18,934 nt of DNA from Rhodobiaceae bacterium (lineage in GTDB: Bacteria > Pseudomonadota > Alphaproteobacteria > Micropepsales > Micropepsaceae), in assembly GCA_009885515.1 (NCBI GenBank), contig VFKO01000137.1, positions 1 through 18,934 on the forward strand. The letters are read 5' to 3'. Under the pieces are notes generated by a model. It was not told where the DNA came from, ran no database searches, and saw nothing but the letters and a program-made list of their open reading frames with translations. Both the position numbers and the translations under genes were made by a program. This document shows, one piece after another, positions 1 through 7,812 of this stretch; positions within the stretch are counted from its first letter, which is position 1; every line of letters starts with the position of its first letter.

Positions 1-557
1 ATCGGCAAAGCCGAGAACACGCGGGCGGGGTAACTTGCCGCCCATTCCAGCACCTGCATGCCGCCCATCGATCCGCCGGCAACGCAAAACAAACTGTCGA
101 TTTTCAGATGATCGATCAGCATCGCTTGAGCCCGCACCATGTCGCGTATGGTGATAACCGGAAAATTCAAACCGTACGGCATACCAGTCGCTGCCGCTGT
201 CTCATGTGGCCCAGACGATCCCATGCACCCGCCCACCACATTGACGCAAATGACAAAAAAGTGGTTGGTGTCGATGGGCAGGCCCGGCCCCACCATCGAT
301 GCCCACCAGCCGGACTTTCCCGTGTGGGGGTTCGTTCCTGCTGCATACTGATCGCCGGTGAGCGCATGGCACAACAAGAACGCATTGCTGCGCTGGGGGT
401 TGAGTGTACCGAACGTCTTCCAGGCAAGTGTGAGCGGCGCCAGCCGGTCACCCGAGTCGAGCACGAGCCCCTGATCCGGCGGGAAGGTGTAGGAATGCCC
501 CGCCTCTTCGCCTGCGGCATTTGACATCGCCGAAAACGGCTGAAAAGTCGAGGACAT
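1..557 (-). CDS. metX: Homoserine O-acetyltransferase/O-succinyltransferase MetX, 3' end cut by window edge
   Basis: Acylates the hydroxyl of L-homoserine using an acyl-CoA, the committing step of methionine synthesis. The gene runs leftward off the window, so only about 185 N-terminal residues are visible. My translation of the reverse strand shows the MetX alpha/beta-hydrolase core. There is a CHALTGDQYAAG segment near residue 63, then the family signature NVVGGCMGSSGP, and the nucleophile elbow GGSMGGMQ near residue 166, where the Ser is the catalytic nucleophile. The ATG at 557 gives a leader of about 20 residues before the conserved part. A second ATG at 527 (MSNAAGEE) is possible, and neither has a clear ribosome site. 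The acyl donor (acetyl or succinyl) cannot be told from this fragment. It diverges from hisC, a neighbourhood I recall from other alphaproteobacteria, where metW often follows metX. Confidence 0.95.
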   Translation of the reverse strand, partial: MSSTFQPFSAMSNAAGEEAGHSYTFPPDQGLVLDSGDRLAPLTLAWKTFGTLNPQRSNAFLLCHALTGDQYAAGTNPHTGKSGWWASMVGPGLPIDTNHFFVICVNVVGGCMGSSGPHETAAATGMPYGLNFPVITIRDMVRAQAMLIDHLKIDSLFCVAGGSMGGMQVLEWAASYPARVFSALP

Positions 558-666
558 GGGTTGGCGCAAATCGTTGGCTCTTAACTTCCGGGATTGACGC
601 CATGCATCAACTCCAAGTCAATGTTTTCTTTGCACAACGTCGGTTCGATACCCTAAGAAGTCGCCC
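558..666. promoter_or_regulatory. Divergent metX/hisC intergenic region with an inverted repeat
   Basis: These 109 bp must hold the promoters of both metX (leftward) and hisC (rightward). An exact inverted repeat ATTGAC-N18-GTCAAT lies at 593-622. Each arm contains TTGAC, the strongest part of an alphaproteobacterial -35 box, once on each strand. On either strand the opposite arm falls about where the -10 would lie, but GTCAAT is a poor -10. It may be an operator or two face-to-face promoters. I looked for a SAM-II riboswitch in front of metX and did not see its conserved segments. Confidence 0.35.
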
Positions 667-1746
667 ATGAAACCTGTTCCCGGAATATTGGACATATCAC
701 CCTATATCGGTGGCCGCGCCGAAGCCCAGGGCGCGACCCGCGTATTCAAGCTGTCGTCGAATGAATCGCCGCTGGGTCCAAGTCCCCACGCCATCGAAGC
801 CTTCAAGGCCGCCAGTGCATCGCTTCATCTGTATCCGGAAAGCAGCGCTCTGGCCCTGCGCCGGGCGCTCGGCGATGCCTACGGCCTTAACCCTGAGCGC
901 ATCGTTTGCGGAAATGGCTCTGATGAGTTGCTGCATTTATTGCCGCAAATCTATGCCTCACCCGGCGATGAAATAATCTACAGCGCGCATGGATTTCTGG
1001 TTTACCGGATTGCAGCTCTGGCGGCGAGCGCGACTCCCATCTCTATACCGGAGCCCGGCCTGGTCACTGACATTGACGCAATCTTGGCAAGAGCGAGCGA
1101 GCGTACCAAAATAGTCTTCCTCGCCAATCCCAACAACCCAACCGGCAGTTACAATACCGCCGCCGGCTTGCGCCGCTTGCGAGCGGGCTTGCCCGAACAT
1201 TGTTTATTGGTCATCGATGCGGCTTACGCCGACTATGTTGATCGCAATGACTATGAAAGCGGGATTGAACTCGTCGCCACCACGCCAAACACAATCATGA
1301 CTAGAACATTTTCGAAAATCTTCGGCTTGGCGTCGTTGCGCGTCGGCTGGGCTTATGGTCCGGCCTCCGTGATCGATGCGATCAATCGGGTCCGTGGCCC
1401 CTTCAACGTTTCTACGCCCGCCCAGGCGGCGGCGGTTGCGGCAATTGAAGATCGCGCCCATGTCGCGCACGCCAAGGCGCACAATTCCCAATGGCTGTCG
1501 TGGCTGACCGGGCGTATCGCCGCAACTGGGCTAAAAGTTCATCCCAGCGTGGGCAACTTCTTGATGATCGAATTTTCACCGTCAAGCAACAAAACGGCGG
1601 CGTTGGCGGACAAGTTCTTAATGCAGCATGGCGTCATTTTGCGCGGCATTGCAGCTTACGGCCTGCCAAATTGTCTGCGCATTTCGGTCGGCACCGAAGA
1701 AGGCAATCGCGCCGCCGTGGCGGCTTTGGAAGAGTTCATGGCATGA
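667..1746 (+). CDS. hisC: Histidinol-phosphate / aromatic aminotransferase HisC
   Basis: PLP-dependent class I/II aminotransferase, 359 residues, normal for HisC. It interconverts histidinol phosphate and imidazole-acetol phosphate. Family members next to tyrA often also transaminate phenylpyruvate, hydroxyphenylpyruvate or prephenate. Visible motifs: KLSSNESPLGPS near residue 28 (substrate region), CGNGSDELLH near 81, NPNNPTG at 154-160, an aspartate in VIDAAYADY at 184 (pyridine nitrogen) and the Schiff-base lysine K217 in RTFSKIFGLASLRVGW. The stop overlaps the tyrA start by four bases (ATGA), so the two are translationally coupled. A comparable hisC-tyrA pairing is known in Zymomonas and other alphaproteobacteria. 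This context favours a dual histidine/aromatic role, but that is inference. The ATG at 667 has only a weak AAGAAG upstream. Confidence 0.96.
   Translation: MKPVPGILDISPYIGGRAEAQGATRVFKLSSNESPLGPSPHAIEAFKAASASLHLYPESSALALRRALGDAYGLNPERIVCGNGSDELLHLLPQIYASPGDEIIYSAHGFLVYRIAALAASATPISIPEPGLVTDIDAILARASERTKIVFLANPNNPTGSYNTAAGLRRLRAGLPEHCLLVIDAAYADYVDRNDYESGIELVATTPNTIMTRTFSKIFGLASLRVGWAYGPASVIDAINRVRGPFNVSTPAQAAAVAAIEDRAHVAHAKAHNSQWLSWLTGRIAATGLKVHPSVGNFLMIEFSPSSNKTAALADKFLMQHGVILRGIAAYGLPNCLRISVGTEEGNRAAVAALEEFMA
1728..1734 (+). promoter_or_regulatory. Ribosome binding site for tyrA inside hisC
   Basis: GGAAGAG lies 8 nt before the ATG at 1743. It supports that ATG as the tyrA start, although the reading frame stays open much further upstream into hisC. 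Confidence 0.6.
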
Positions 1747-2687
1747 CAACACAAACAGGGCAGGTCTTCACCAAGGTAGCCTTGATCGGCGTTGGTCTAA
1801 TTGGCTCATCAATCGCCCACGCCATGCGTCGCGGCAGTCTCGCCGCTCACATCGCCGGACACTCCGGCAGCGCCGACACCCGCAAGCGTGCCGGTGACCT
1901 TGGCTTTTGCCACTCCATGCATGAAGACCCGCTGGACGCAACCCGCGACGCCGATTTGGTCGTCTTGTGCACGCCGGTCGGCGCATTCGGTCAGATAGCT
2001 CAAGCAATAGCACCGGCCCTGAAACCCGGCGCTATTCTCACGGATGTTGGCTCGGTCAAGATGGCTGTCTTGCGCGACGTGGGGCCCCATGTTCCGTCAG
2101 GCGTTCACTTCATTCCGGGCCACCCCATCGCCGGCACGGAGCATTCAGGGCCAGAGTCGGGCTTCGCCGAGCTCTTTGATGGCCGCTGGTGTATCCTGAC
2201 GCCGCCGCCCGGTGTCGATGCCGTGGCGCTCGAAACGCTAAGTGCATTCTGGCGCGGTTGCGGCTCACGTGTTGAAATCATGGACGCCAAGCACCACGAC
2301 CTGGTCCTCGCCATCACCAGCCACGTTCCTCACCTGATCGCCTACAATATCGTCGGCACCGCCAGCGACCTCGAACAAGTGACGCAAAATGAAGTTATCA
2401 AGTTCTCAGCCGGCGGCTTTCGCGATTTTACGCGCATCGCATCCTCCGATCCCACAATGTGGCGCGATGTTTTCTTGAACAATCGCGAAGCGGTCCTTGA
2501 AGTCTTGGGCAGATTTTCCGAAGACCTCGCCCGTCTGCAACGCGCAATCAGATGGGGCGAGGGCGATATGTTGTTCGAACTCTTCACCACCACCCGTGCC
2601 ATCCGCCGCGGCGTCATCGAAGCCGGCCAGGACACCCCCGCCCCCAACTTTGGCAGAGACGCGAAGAAACCACGCACGACGCCGTAA
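1743..2687 (+). CDS. tyrA: Prephenate/arogenate (cyclohexadienyl) dehydrogenase TyrA
   Basis: NAD(P)-dependent oxidative decarboxylation of prephenate (or arogenate) in tyrosine synthesis. The protein has 314 residues. The N-terminal Rossmann fold shows GVGLIGSSIAHAMRR with the glycine motif at residues 16-21. DVGSVK follows at 101-106, then the substrate-site HFIPGHPIAGTEHSGPESG (His122, His127, His134), and ITSHVPHLIAY in the helical dimerisation domain. There is no ACT domain and no fused chorismate mutase, so the enzyme is the short, monofunctional type. The frame is open upstream to 1491, but that part only overlaps hisC. The ATG at 1743 has a good ribosome site and overlaps the hisC stop. 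It converges on the DUF2125 gene with only 3 bp between stops. I see no terminator there. The symbol tyrC is also used for this enzyme. Confidence 0.96.
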   Translation: MTTQTGQVFTKVALIGVGLIGSSIAHAMRRGSLAAHIAGHSGSADTRKRAGDLGFCHSMHEDPLDATRDADLVVLCTPVGAFGQIAQAIAPALKPGAILTDVGSVKMAVLRDVGPHVPSGVHFIPGHPIAGTEHSGPESGFAELFDGRWCILTPPPGVDAVALETLSAFWRGCGSRVEIMDAKHHDLVLAITSHVPHLIAYNIVGTASDLEQVTQNEVIKFSAGGFRDFTRIASSDPTMWRDVFLNNREAVLEVLGRFSEDLARLQRAIRWGEGDMLFELFTTTRAIRRGVIEAGQDTPAPNFGRDAKKPRTTP

Positions 2688-2690
2688 GCA

Positions 2691-3818
2691 TCAAGGAAAA
2701 GGTGCAGGCGTCGGCAACAAGGGTTGCATCGTCATCACGCGTGCCGGTCCCAAAAAGACGTCCCCTTCCTCAAAGCGCAGCGGCACCGTGATGCGCCGCT
2801 TGGGATCGCCGCTCACAAAGGCCAACACGTCCAGCACGGGCTTGGCTGCCAAGTGCGTTTCCTTGGTGATCCAGCCGTTGGCCTCAAGTACTTCAAGAAT
2901 GCGCGGATGATTGCCAAGCGTCAGCTTCAACCGCCCCTGCGGAAAACTGCGGGCGTCGAGTTTCAACTCACCAACGGCTGCAACGCTTATTCCGCCCCAC
3001 TCGAGTTCGAACCGCCTGATGTCAACCGGCGTATCGGTCTGTTGCCACGCCGCAATGAGAGCCGAACTGGACGCAATGGGAAGTTTTTCAGGCAGCTTGA
3101 GGCCTATGTCGATGTCAAAAAGCTGGATCGCAGGTCCAAGCGGCAATTCAAGATTTCCCTGCAGCGCCACGTTTTTGAACAGCGTCGCGACGTCGACACG
3201 GGGCAACGGTTCGCTCTCACTGACGGCACTCAGCGTCAGGGTGGTCGACGCTTCCTCGACGATGAAGTTGAAATCGGCGGCGTCAAGCTTTCCTTTGCCG
3301 GTCAACCTCTGCACGTCAACAAAAAGAGTCTGGGCACGCTCGCTGCTCGATGCTGTTAAACGCGCTCTATCTGCCCTTGCGTCCGTTTCGATCCAACGGC
3401 CCTCACCGACGTAAAAGAGATGCTGCTCACCTTCCAGTGAGAACTCGATGCTTTTGAGTGCCAATGGCGGCAAGTGGGCGACAATGCGCTCGCCGTTCCA
3501 TGCAGCACCCAGATCGGGCGCGAGTAAACGCACCTTCGTGAGCGTGGCTTCAACATTGTATGGGAATCCTTTGACGTCTAGAGAATCCCAATCCAAATTA
3601 CGCCCAAGCGCACGCTGCTCTGCTTGTAGGGTCACGACGTTTTCGCGCACGCCATCGGCGACGATGCGCCACCACCACGCATATCCGGCAAGCACAAGTG
3701 CCACAATGGCGATCGGAATCAACAATGCAGTCACAGGCAAGTAGAGGCTCAGACGCGCACGAAGCCTGACCACGGCGCTCACGAGTTGACCGGCCAAGAT
3801 GCTGAGCCAAGTCACCAC
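2691..3818 (-). CDS. DUF2125 family protein, membrane-anchored, function unknown
   Basis: Protein of 375 residues. A basic N-terminus (residues 1-25, RLRARLSLYL) precedes one strong membrane segment at about 27-48. The rest is probably periplasmic and rich in beta strand. The start of the soluble part, WWWRIVADGVRENV, followed by a GFPYN motif near residue 84, is what I recognise from the alphaproteobacterial DUF2125 family. No catalytic motif is visible, and I do not assign a function. The start is GTG, at 3818 or the adjacent GTG at 3815, with no convincing ribosome site. It lies 24 bp after nrdJ on the same strand and may be read through from it. Next to tyrA is a usual location for this family, as far as I recall. 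Confidence 0.85.
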   Translation of the reverse strand: MVTWLSILAGQLVSAVVRLRARLSLYLPVTALLIPIAIVALVLAGYAWWWRIVADGVRENVVTLQAEQRALGRNLDWDSLDVKGFPYNVEATLTKVRLLAPDLGAAWNGERIVAHLPPLALKSIEFSLEGEQHLFYVGEGRWIETDARADRARLTASSSERAQTLFVDVQRLTGKGKLDAADFNFIVEEASTTLTLSAVSESEPLPRVDVATLFKNVALQGNLELPLGPAIQLFDIDIGLKLPEKLPIASSSALIAAWQQTDTPVDIRRFELEWGGISVAAVGELKLDARSFPQGRLKLTLGNHPRILEVLEANGWITKETHLAAKPVLDVLAFVSGDPKRRITVPLRFEEGDVFLGPARVMTMQPLLPTPAPFP

Positions 3819-3842
3819 GTCACGCGAGATCCAATGGCGCCA

Positions 3843-6236
3843 TCAGCCGCACCGTGAGTGGCCGCAACTCAGGCAAGTGTCGCAACCCTCTATGCGCGTG
3901 AGGCTGGGACTGCTGCAGCGGGGGCAAAATTTGAAGGATTGGGTCAGCGCCCCGGCACTAAAAGACGCAGCGCTCACCGGTGAGGCCTCGCCGCGAGTAA
4001 CTTCTGACCCGCTGGGAAGGCGTTCTGCGATGCTGGCGGCCTTCGGGTGCGGGTTTGTGACCAATCCGGGTCTCGACAAGAAATTTATTGCAATCATATG
4101 CTCCTCGATGACGCCACCGATCGCCGCCAAAAGCGAAGGCACATATTGCCGGTTCACCCACTGACCGCCACGCGGATCGAACACAGCCTTTAACTCATCC
4201 ACCACAAATGAAACGTCGCCGCCGCGCCGGAACACGGCGCTGATCATGCGTGTCAACGCCACCGTCCATGCGTAATGCTCCATGTTCTTGGAGTTGATGA
4301 AAATCTCGAACGGCCGCCGCCGACCGCCTTCGACGATGTCGTTGAGCGTGATGTACATGGCATGTTCGGATTCAGGCCAGCGCACCTTGTAGGTCGATCC
4401 GGGCAGCGCCTCCGGCCGGTCCAACGGGCGGGTCATGTAGACCACGCCGCCCTCGCTCGCCACGGGTTTTGGGCGCACAGGCGCGGGTAACAAGGTCTCT
4501 GCAGGCGGTAAGGCCTCTACCGGGCCAGGCTTTTGGACATCATCGATGCTCAAAATAGAACCGGTAATGTCGTTCGGCCTCCACGTCGTGCAACCTTTGC
4601 ACCCTGTTTCGTACGCCCGCAGATAGATGTTCTTGAAGGCGTGGAAAGAAATATCTGCGGGGCAATTGACGGTTTTCGAGATTGAGCTATCGACATATTT
4701 CTGGGTCGCAGCTTGCACAGCGATATGTGCGTCGGGTGTCAAGCCCTGAGCGTTGACAAAATAATCGGGCAGTTTTTGCGCGCCGAACAGCGTACGGTAA
4801 AGTCTGTAGGCATAGTCTTCGACGAGCTCGTCTGTCTTCTCGCCGTTTTCCCGCGTGATTTTACGCCTGTAGCTGTAGGCAAACACAGGTTCAATCCCGC
4901 TCGAAACATTCTCCGCAAGCAATGATATTGTGCCGGTGGGCGCGATCGATGTCAAAAGGGCGTTGCGAACGCCGTGATCAGCAATCGCCCCGCGAATATC
5001 GGCATCAACACTGCGCAACGTCGGACCCGCCAAATATTTATCCTGCACAAAAAGCGGAAACGGACCCTTCTCTGTGGCCAGCTCGTTCGAAGCCGAATAG
5101 GCAGCGCGCTGAATTTTCCTGAACCATCGTTCGATCAGTGCCACCGACTCTGTGCTGCCGTAGGTGGACCGGCACATGATCAGCGCATCTGCAAGGCCTG
5201 TCACGCCCAGTCCGATGCGCCGTTTGGACTTTGCTTCGCGTTCTTGTTGCGGCAGCGGATAATTCGAAACATCGATCACATCATCCAAAAACCGCACCGC
5301 AATGCGGGTGATCGCATCCAGCTCATTCTCGTCGAGCCGCGCGGTTTCGGTGAACGGGTCTTTGACCAGTTTGACCAGATTGATCGAGCCCAGCAAGCAC
5401 GCCCCATAAGGTGGTAAGGGCTGCTCACCACAGGGGTTGGTTGCCGAAATGTTTTCGGCGTACCAAAGATTGTTCCGCTCATTGACGCGGTCGATGAAAA
5501 TCACGCCGGGCTCTGCATAGGCATATGTCGACGCCATGATCCGGTCCCAAAGGCCGCGCGCAGAAACGGTGCGGTAGATTTTGCCGTCAAACACAAGGTC
5601 CCACGCCAAATCTTGCTTGACGGCACTCATGAATTTGTCGGTCACCAGCACCGACAGATTAAAGTTCCTCAAGCGGTCTTTGTCGCGCTTGGCTTCGATG
5701 AACGCCTCGATGTCGGGATGATCGCACCGCAACGTCGCCATCATCGCGCCCCGGCGTGAGCCCGCCGACATAATCGTACGGCACATCGCGTCCCAAACAT
5801 CCATGAACGATACCGGGCCTGAGGCGTCGGCCCCGACACGCGTTACCTCTGCCCCTGCCGGACGCAAAGTTGAAAAATCGTGCCCAATGCCGCCGCCTTG
5901 CTGCATCGTCAACGCTGCTTCTTTCAAACTGTCGAAGATGCCACCCATATCGTCGGGGATCGTTCCCATGACGAAGCAGTTGAACAATGTGACGGCGCGC
6001 CCGGATCCCGCACCGGCCAATACTCGCCCTGCCGGCAGAAATCTGTGCTCTTGCAAAATACGAAGGAACTCGTCGCGCCACCGTGACCGCACCTCAGGCC
6101 GCTCCGCCAGCGCAACGGCCCCAGCGACGCGAGCCCACGTATCACGCATCTCTTCGTCGCCACGCGCAACACCCGGCCCCTTCAACCGGTACTTCAAATT
6201 CCAGATCTGATGCGAAATATCCTGAAACGATTCCAT
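3843..6236 (-). CDS. nrdJ: Adenosylcobalamin-dependent (class II) ribonucleotide reductase NrdJ
   Basis: Reduces ribonucleotides to deoxyribonucleotides with an adenosylcobalamin-generated radical, so it needs no oxygen. From the ATG at 6236 it has 797 residues. A TTG frame extension to 6269 is less likely. Catalytic residues are all present: redox pair C87 (LFNCFVMG) and C280 (GACLLGSINL), and the thiyl site N267-P-C269-G-E271. C269 and C280 are exactly 11 residues apart, as in the Thermotoga enzyme. PTGTISLLAENVSSGIEP matches the phosphate-binding loop. Near the C-terminus is a segment (about residues 600-700) resembling the TSCPD-type domain. Then comes a cysteine-rich tail: CPRC, then CDTCLSCGHSRCG, presumably a zinc ribbon plus the terminal thiol shuttle to thioredoxin. 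No N-terminal ATP cone is evident. It has its own 135-bp leader with an SOS box, and no cobalamin riboswitch is recognisable there. Confidence 0.95.
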   Translation of the reverse strand: MESFQDISHQIWNLKYRLKGPGVARGDEEMRDTWARVAGAVALAERPEVRSRWRDEFLRILQEHRFLPAGRVLAGAGSGRAVTLFNCFVMGTIPDDMGGIFDSLKEAALTMQQGGGIGHDFSTLRPAGAEVTRVGADASGPVSFMDVWDAMCRTIMSAGSRRGAMMATLRCDHPDIEAFIEAKRDKDRLRNFNLSVLVTDKFMSAVKQDLAWDLVFDGKIYRTVSARGLWDRIMASTYAYAEPGVIFIDRVNERNNLWYAENISATNPCGEQPLPPYGACLLGSINLVKLVKDPFTETARLDENELDAITRIAVRFLDDVIDVSNYPLPQQEREAKSKRRIGLGVTGLADALIMCRSTYGSTESVALIERWFRKIQRAAYSASNELATEKGPFPLFVQDKYLAGPTLRSVDADIRGAIADHGVRNALLTSIAPTGTISLLAENVSSGIEPVFAYSYRRKITRENGEKTDELVEDYAYRLYRTLFGAQKLPDYFVNAQGLTPDAHIAVQAATQKYVDSSISKTVNCPADISFHAFKNIYLRAYETGCKGCTTWRPNDITGSILSIDDVQKPGPVEALPPAETLLPAPVRPKPVASEGGVVYMTRPLDRPEALPGSTYKVRWPESEHAMYITLNDIVEGGRRRPFEIFINSKNMEHYAWTVALTRMISAVFRRGGDVSFVVDELKAVFDPRGGQWVNRQYVPSLLAAIGGVIEEHMIAINFLSRPGLVTNPHPKAASIAERLPSGSEVTRGEASPVSAASFSAGALTQSFKFCPRCSSPSLTRIEGCDTCLSCGHSRCG

Positions 6237-6267
6237 CGATCTGCTGACCTTGTGCGCGCAATTGAGC

Positions 6268-6296
6268 AATCTAGCCTATCGCAACGCATCGTACAA
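6268..6296 (-). promoter_or_regulatory. Candidate nrdJ promoter
   Basis: On the minus strand, TTGTAC (6296-6291) and TAGATT (6273-6268) are separated by exactly 17 bp, followed after about 30 nt by the nrdJ ATG. Both boxes are only moderate matches. An alternative -35, TTGAAC (6319-6314), overlaps the LexA box and would pair with TACGAT at 19-bp spacing. Confidence 0.35.
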
Positions 6297-6302
6297 GAAT
6301 TT

Positions 6303-6317
6303 GTTCTCTCTATGTTC
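6303..6317. promoter_or_regulatory. LexA-type SOS box (GTTC-N7-GTTC) upstream of nrdJ
   Basis: The plus strand reads GTTCTCTCTATGTTC, an exact direct repeat GTTC-N7-GTTC, which is the established LexA operator form in alphaproteobacteria. It lies in the only sizeable non-coding leader of nrdJ, 67 bp before its ATG. It abuts or overlaps the possible -35 elements, where LexA would block transcription. By chance the motif would occur about once per 30 kb on either strand, so location is what makes it persuasive. Confidence 0.6.
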
Positions 6318-6371
6318 AAAATCCGCACGCTAAACCATTGCAGAAATTAACGAATTGGATTCGCAGCAATT

Positions 6372-7106
6372 TTAGACCGCCAAAGGTTTAAATCCGCCTT
6401 CCACCAGCAAGCGCTTGGTAGCCCCTTCAAGCTGACACTCCAGTTCAGTCATGAAATTCTGCCGCTTCATGCCAGGCGGAATGGCAGGTAAGAACTCGAC
6501 CACAATGCGGCCAGCCTTCGGCCAAGTACCTTTTCGCGGCCAATAAAGCCCAGAATTTAGGGCGATGGGTATACATGGCACATCTAGCGCCACATAAAGG
6601 GCCGCCACGCCCGGTTTGTAGTCCGCAGCTTCACCAGGAAGCTTGCGCGTACCTTCAGGAAAAATCACGACCGGACGTCCGGCCAGCAATCGATCTTTCG
6701 CCGCTTTGATCATCTCGCGCAGCGCCGACGCATGTCCGAACCGGTCGATGACGATCATTTCATTTTTTTGCGCATACCAACCATACACCGGCACCTTCAA
6801 AAGCTCGCGCTTCATGACTATAGCAGGATCCTTCAGCAAGACATGCTGCGCAATCGTTTCCCACATCGACAAGTGCTTGGCGGCATAGATGGCTGGGCCT
6901 TGGGGTACATTCTCACGTCCGCGTACTTCATAATCCAGTCCAACAATGTGCTTGAGCCCCCAAAAACTGACTCCCGCCCAAATCTCCATACCCAGTACGA
7001 CCGCTCGCCGCGGCATCAGCAACGCTGGCAACCAAATGAGATTGAGCAGGATCGACCAAGACCAAAAGAAAATCTGGAATAACAAGGCGCGCAAACTAGA
7101 TCTCAC
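6372..7106 (-). CDS. plsC: 1-acyl-sn-glycerol-3-phosphate acyltransferase (PlsC family)
   Basis: Transfers an acyl chain to lysophosphatidic acid, giving phosphatidic acid for membrane lipids. The protein has 244 residues with a hydrophobic N-terminal anchor (about residues 8-32). Acyltransferase blocks in order: KHLSMWET (His78, with Glu83 in place of the usual Asp of HX4D), IVMKRELLKVPVYGW (about 97-110), FPEGTRK (149-155) and VPCIPIALNSG (about 175-185). Glu at the HX4D position occurs in some family members, so activity is likely. The start is GTG at 7106, overlapping the stop of the upstream YdcF-like gene by four bases (GTGA). It is the last gene of the ftsE-led run. nrdJ follows after a 135-bp gap with its own control elements. 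Confidence 0.9.
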   Translation of the reverse strand: MRSSLRALLFQIFFWSWSILLNLIWLPALLMPRRAVVLGMEIWAGVSFWGLKHIVGLDYEVRGRENVPQGPAIYAAKHLSMWETIAQHVLLKDPAIVMKRELLKVPVYGWYAQKNEMIVIDRFGHASALREMIKAAKDRLLAGRPVVIFPEGTRKLPGEAADYKPGVAALYVALDVPCIPIALNSGLYWPRKGTWPKAGRIVVEFLPAIPPGMKRQNFMTELECQLEGATKRLLVEGGFKPLAV

Positions 7107-7810
7107 TTTGGCGCTAAGACCGTTTGCGGTGCATCGTCCGTGGGCGGCATGCCGGGTGCTACTTCAATTGTAGCGGTGCCCGGCACTGGCGCAGGCTTGG
7201 TCCAAAGCCCCGACGCTGCCGCGACGCGAACTGTGGCTGCAAGATATTTCAGATACTCACCCGCCAGCACACCGGTGGTGTAGGGCTCACGCCACCACTC
7301 GCTCAAATGCACGTCATCGGGAAACACCGGGTAAGTCACGAACTCAGTCTCAGGCAGCACAGCTTGAAGTTCCAATATGCTGCGCGGCATATGATAGCTT
7401 GCAGTAACGATGATCACGGTGCGATAGTTATGCCCGCTGACCCAAGCCGCAGTCTCCCCGGCGTTACCGATTGTATTTTCAGCACTGCGCCCAAGATCAA
7501 CACAGCACAACGCACGCCGTGAGAGTCCGCCGACAGCATCGAACAGCTCTTCGCGCGAGGTGTCGCTATGCACCCCAGAGATCAACAGTCGCGCTCCTTT
7601 GTCCTGATCTAAAAGTTCCAAGGCCGCCTGCAACCGTCCCTCGCCGCCGGTCAAGGCCACGATCGCATCCGCACGGCCCGGATCCGAAGAGGTGCGCGCA
7701 AGCGACCAAACAAAAACGGGAAAGCCCAGCACTGCAACAACGAAAGCAGCCACAGCCACACGAAACACGAGGCCGATCCATGCCCATCGTCTTGAAATGT
7801 CGTGCCGCAA
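7103..7810 (-). CDS. YdcF/ElyC/SanA family (DUF218) membrane protein
   Basis: Protein of 235 residues. An N-terminal membrane segment (about 11-35) leads into a DUF218 domain (about 45-190). Family hallmarks are DAIVALTGGEGRLQAAL at the domain start, LLISGVH, then SAENTIGNA and VTASYHMPRS. DUF218 proteins such as ElyC and SanA act in envelope integrity, with ElyC linked to peptidoglycan or lipid-carrier metabolism. The biochemical reaction of this member is unknown. The TTG start at 7810 is supported by GGAG 8 nt upstream and by sitting 2 bp after the HAD gene stop. No ATG gives a sensible alternative. The tail after residue 200 is proline-rich and not conserved. It overlaps plsC by four bases. 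Confidence 0.85.
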   Translation of the reverse strand: MRHDISRRWAWIGLVFRVAVAAFVVAVLGFPVFVWSLARTSSDPGRADAIVALTGGEGRLQAALELLDQDKGARLLISGVHSDTSREELFDAVGGLSRRALCCVDLGRSAENTIGNAGETAAWVSGHNYRTVIIVTASYHMPRSILELQAVLPETEFVTYPVFPDDVHLSEWWREPYTTGVLAGEYLKYLAATVRVAAASGLWTKPAPVPGTATIEVAPGMPPTDDAPQTVLAPK

Positions 7811-7812
7811 CT

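Noticed and set aside
558..666. SAM-II riboswitch in front of metX
   Set aside because: The conserved SAM-II segments and pseudoknot pairing were not found on the minus strand, and the leader is short.
1491..1742. Longer tyrA reading frame starting inside hisC
   Set aside because: The extra N-terminus has no family similarity, while ATG 1743 has a ribosome site and gives the normal Rossmann start.
2724..3414. Plus-strand open frames opposite the DUF2125 gene
   Set aside because: They have no recognisable domain or ribosome site and are explained as antisense shadows of a well-supported gene.
6351..6363. Terminator after plsC (CGAAT-TGG-ATTCG)
   Set aside because: Only a 5-bp stem without a following T-tract, too weak to call.
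6237..6371. Cobalamin riboswitch in front of nrdJ
   Set aside because: The leader is only 135 nt and no B12-box-like GCCACTG or extended stem set is visible.
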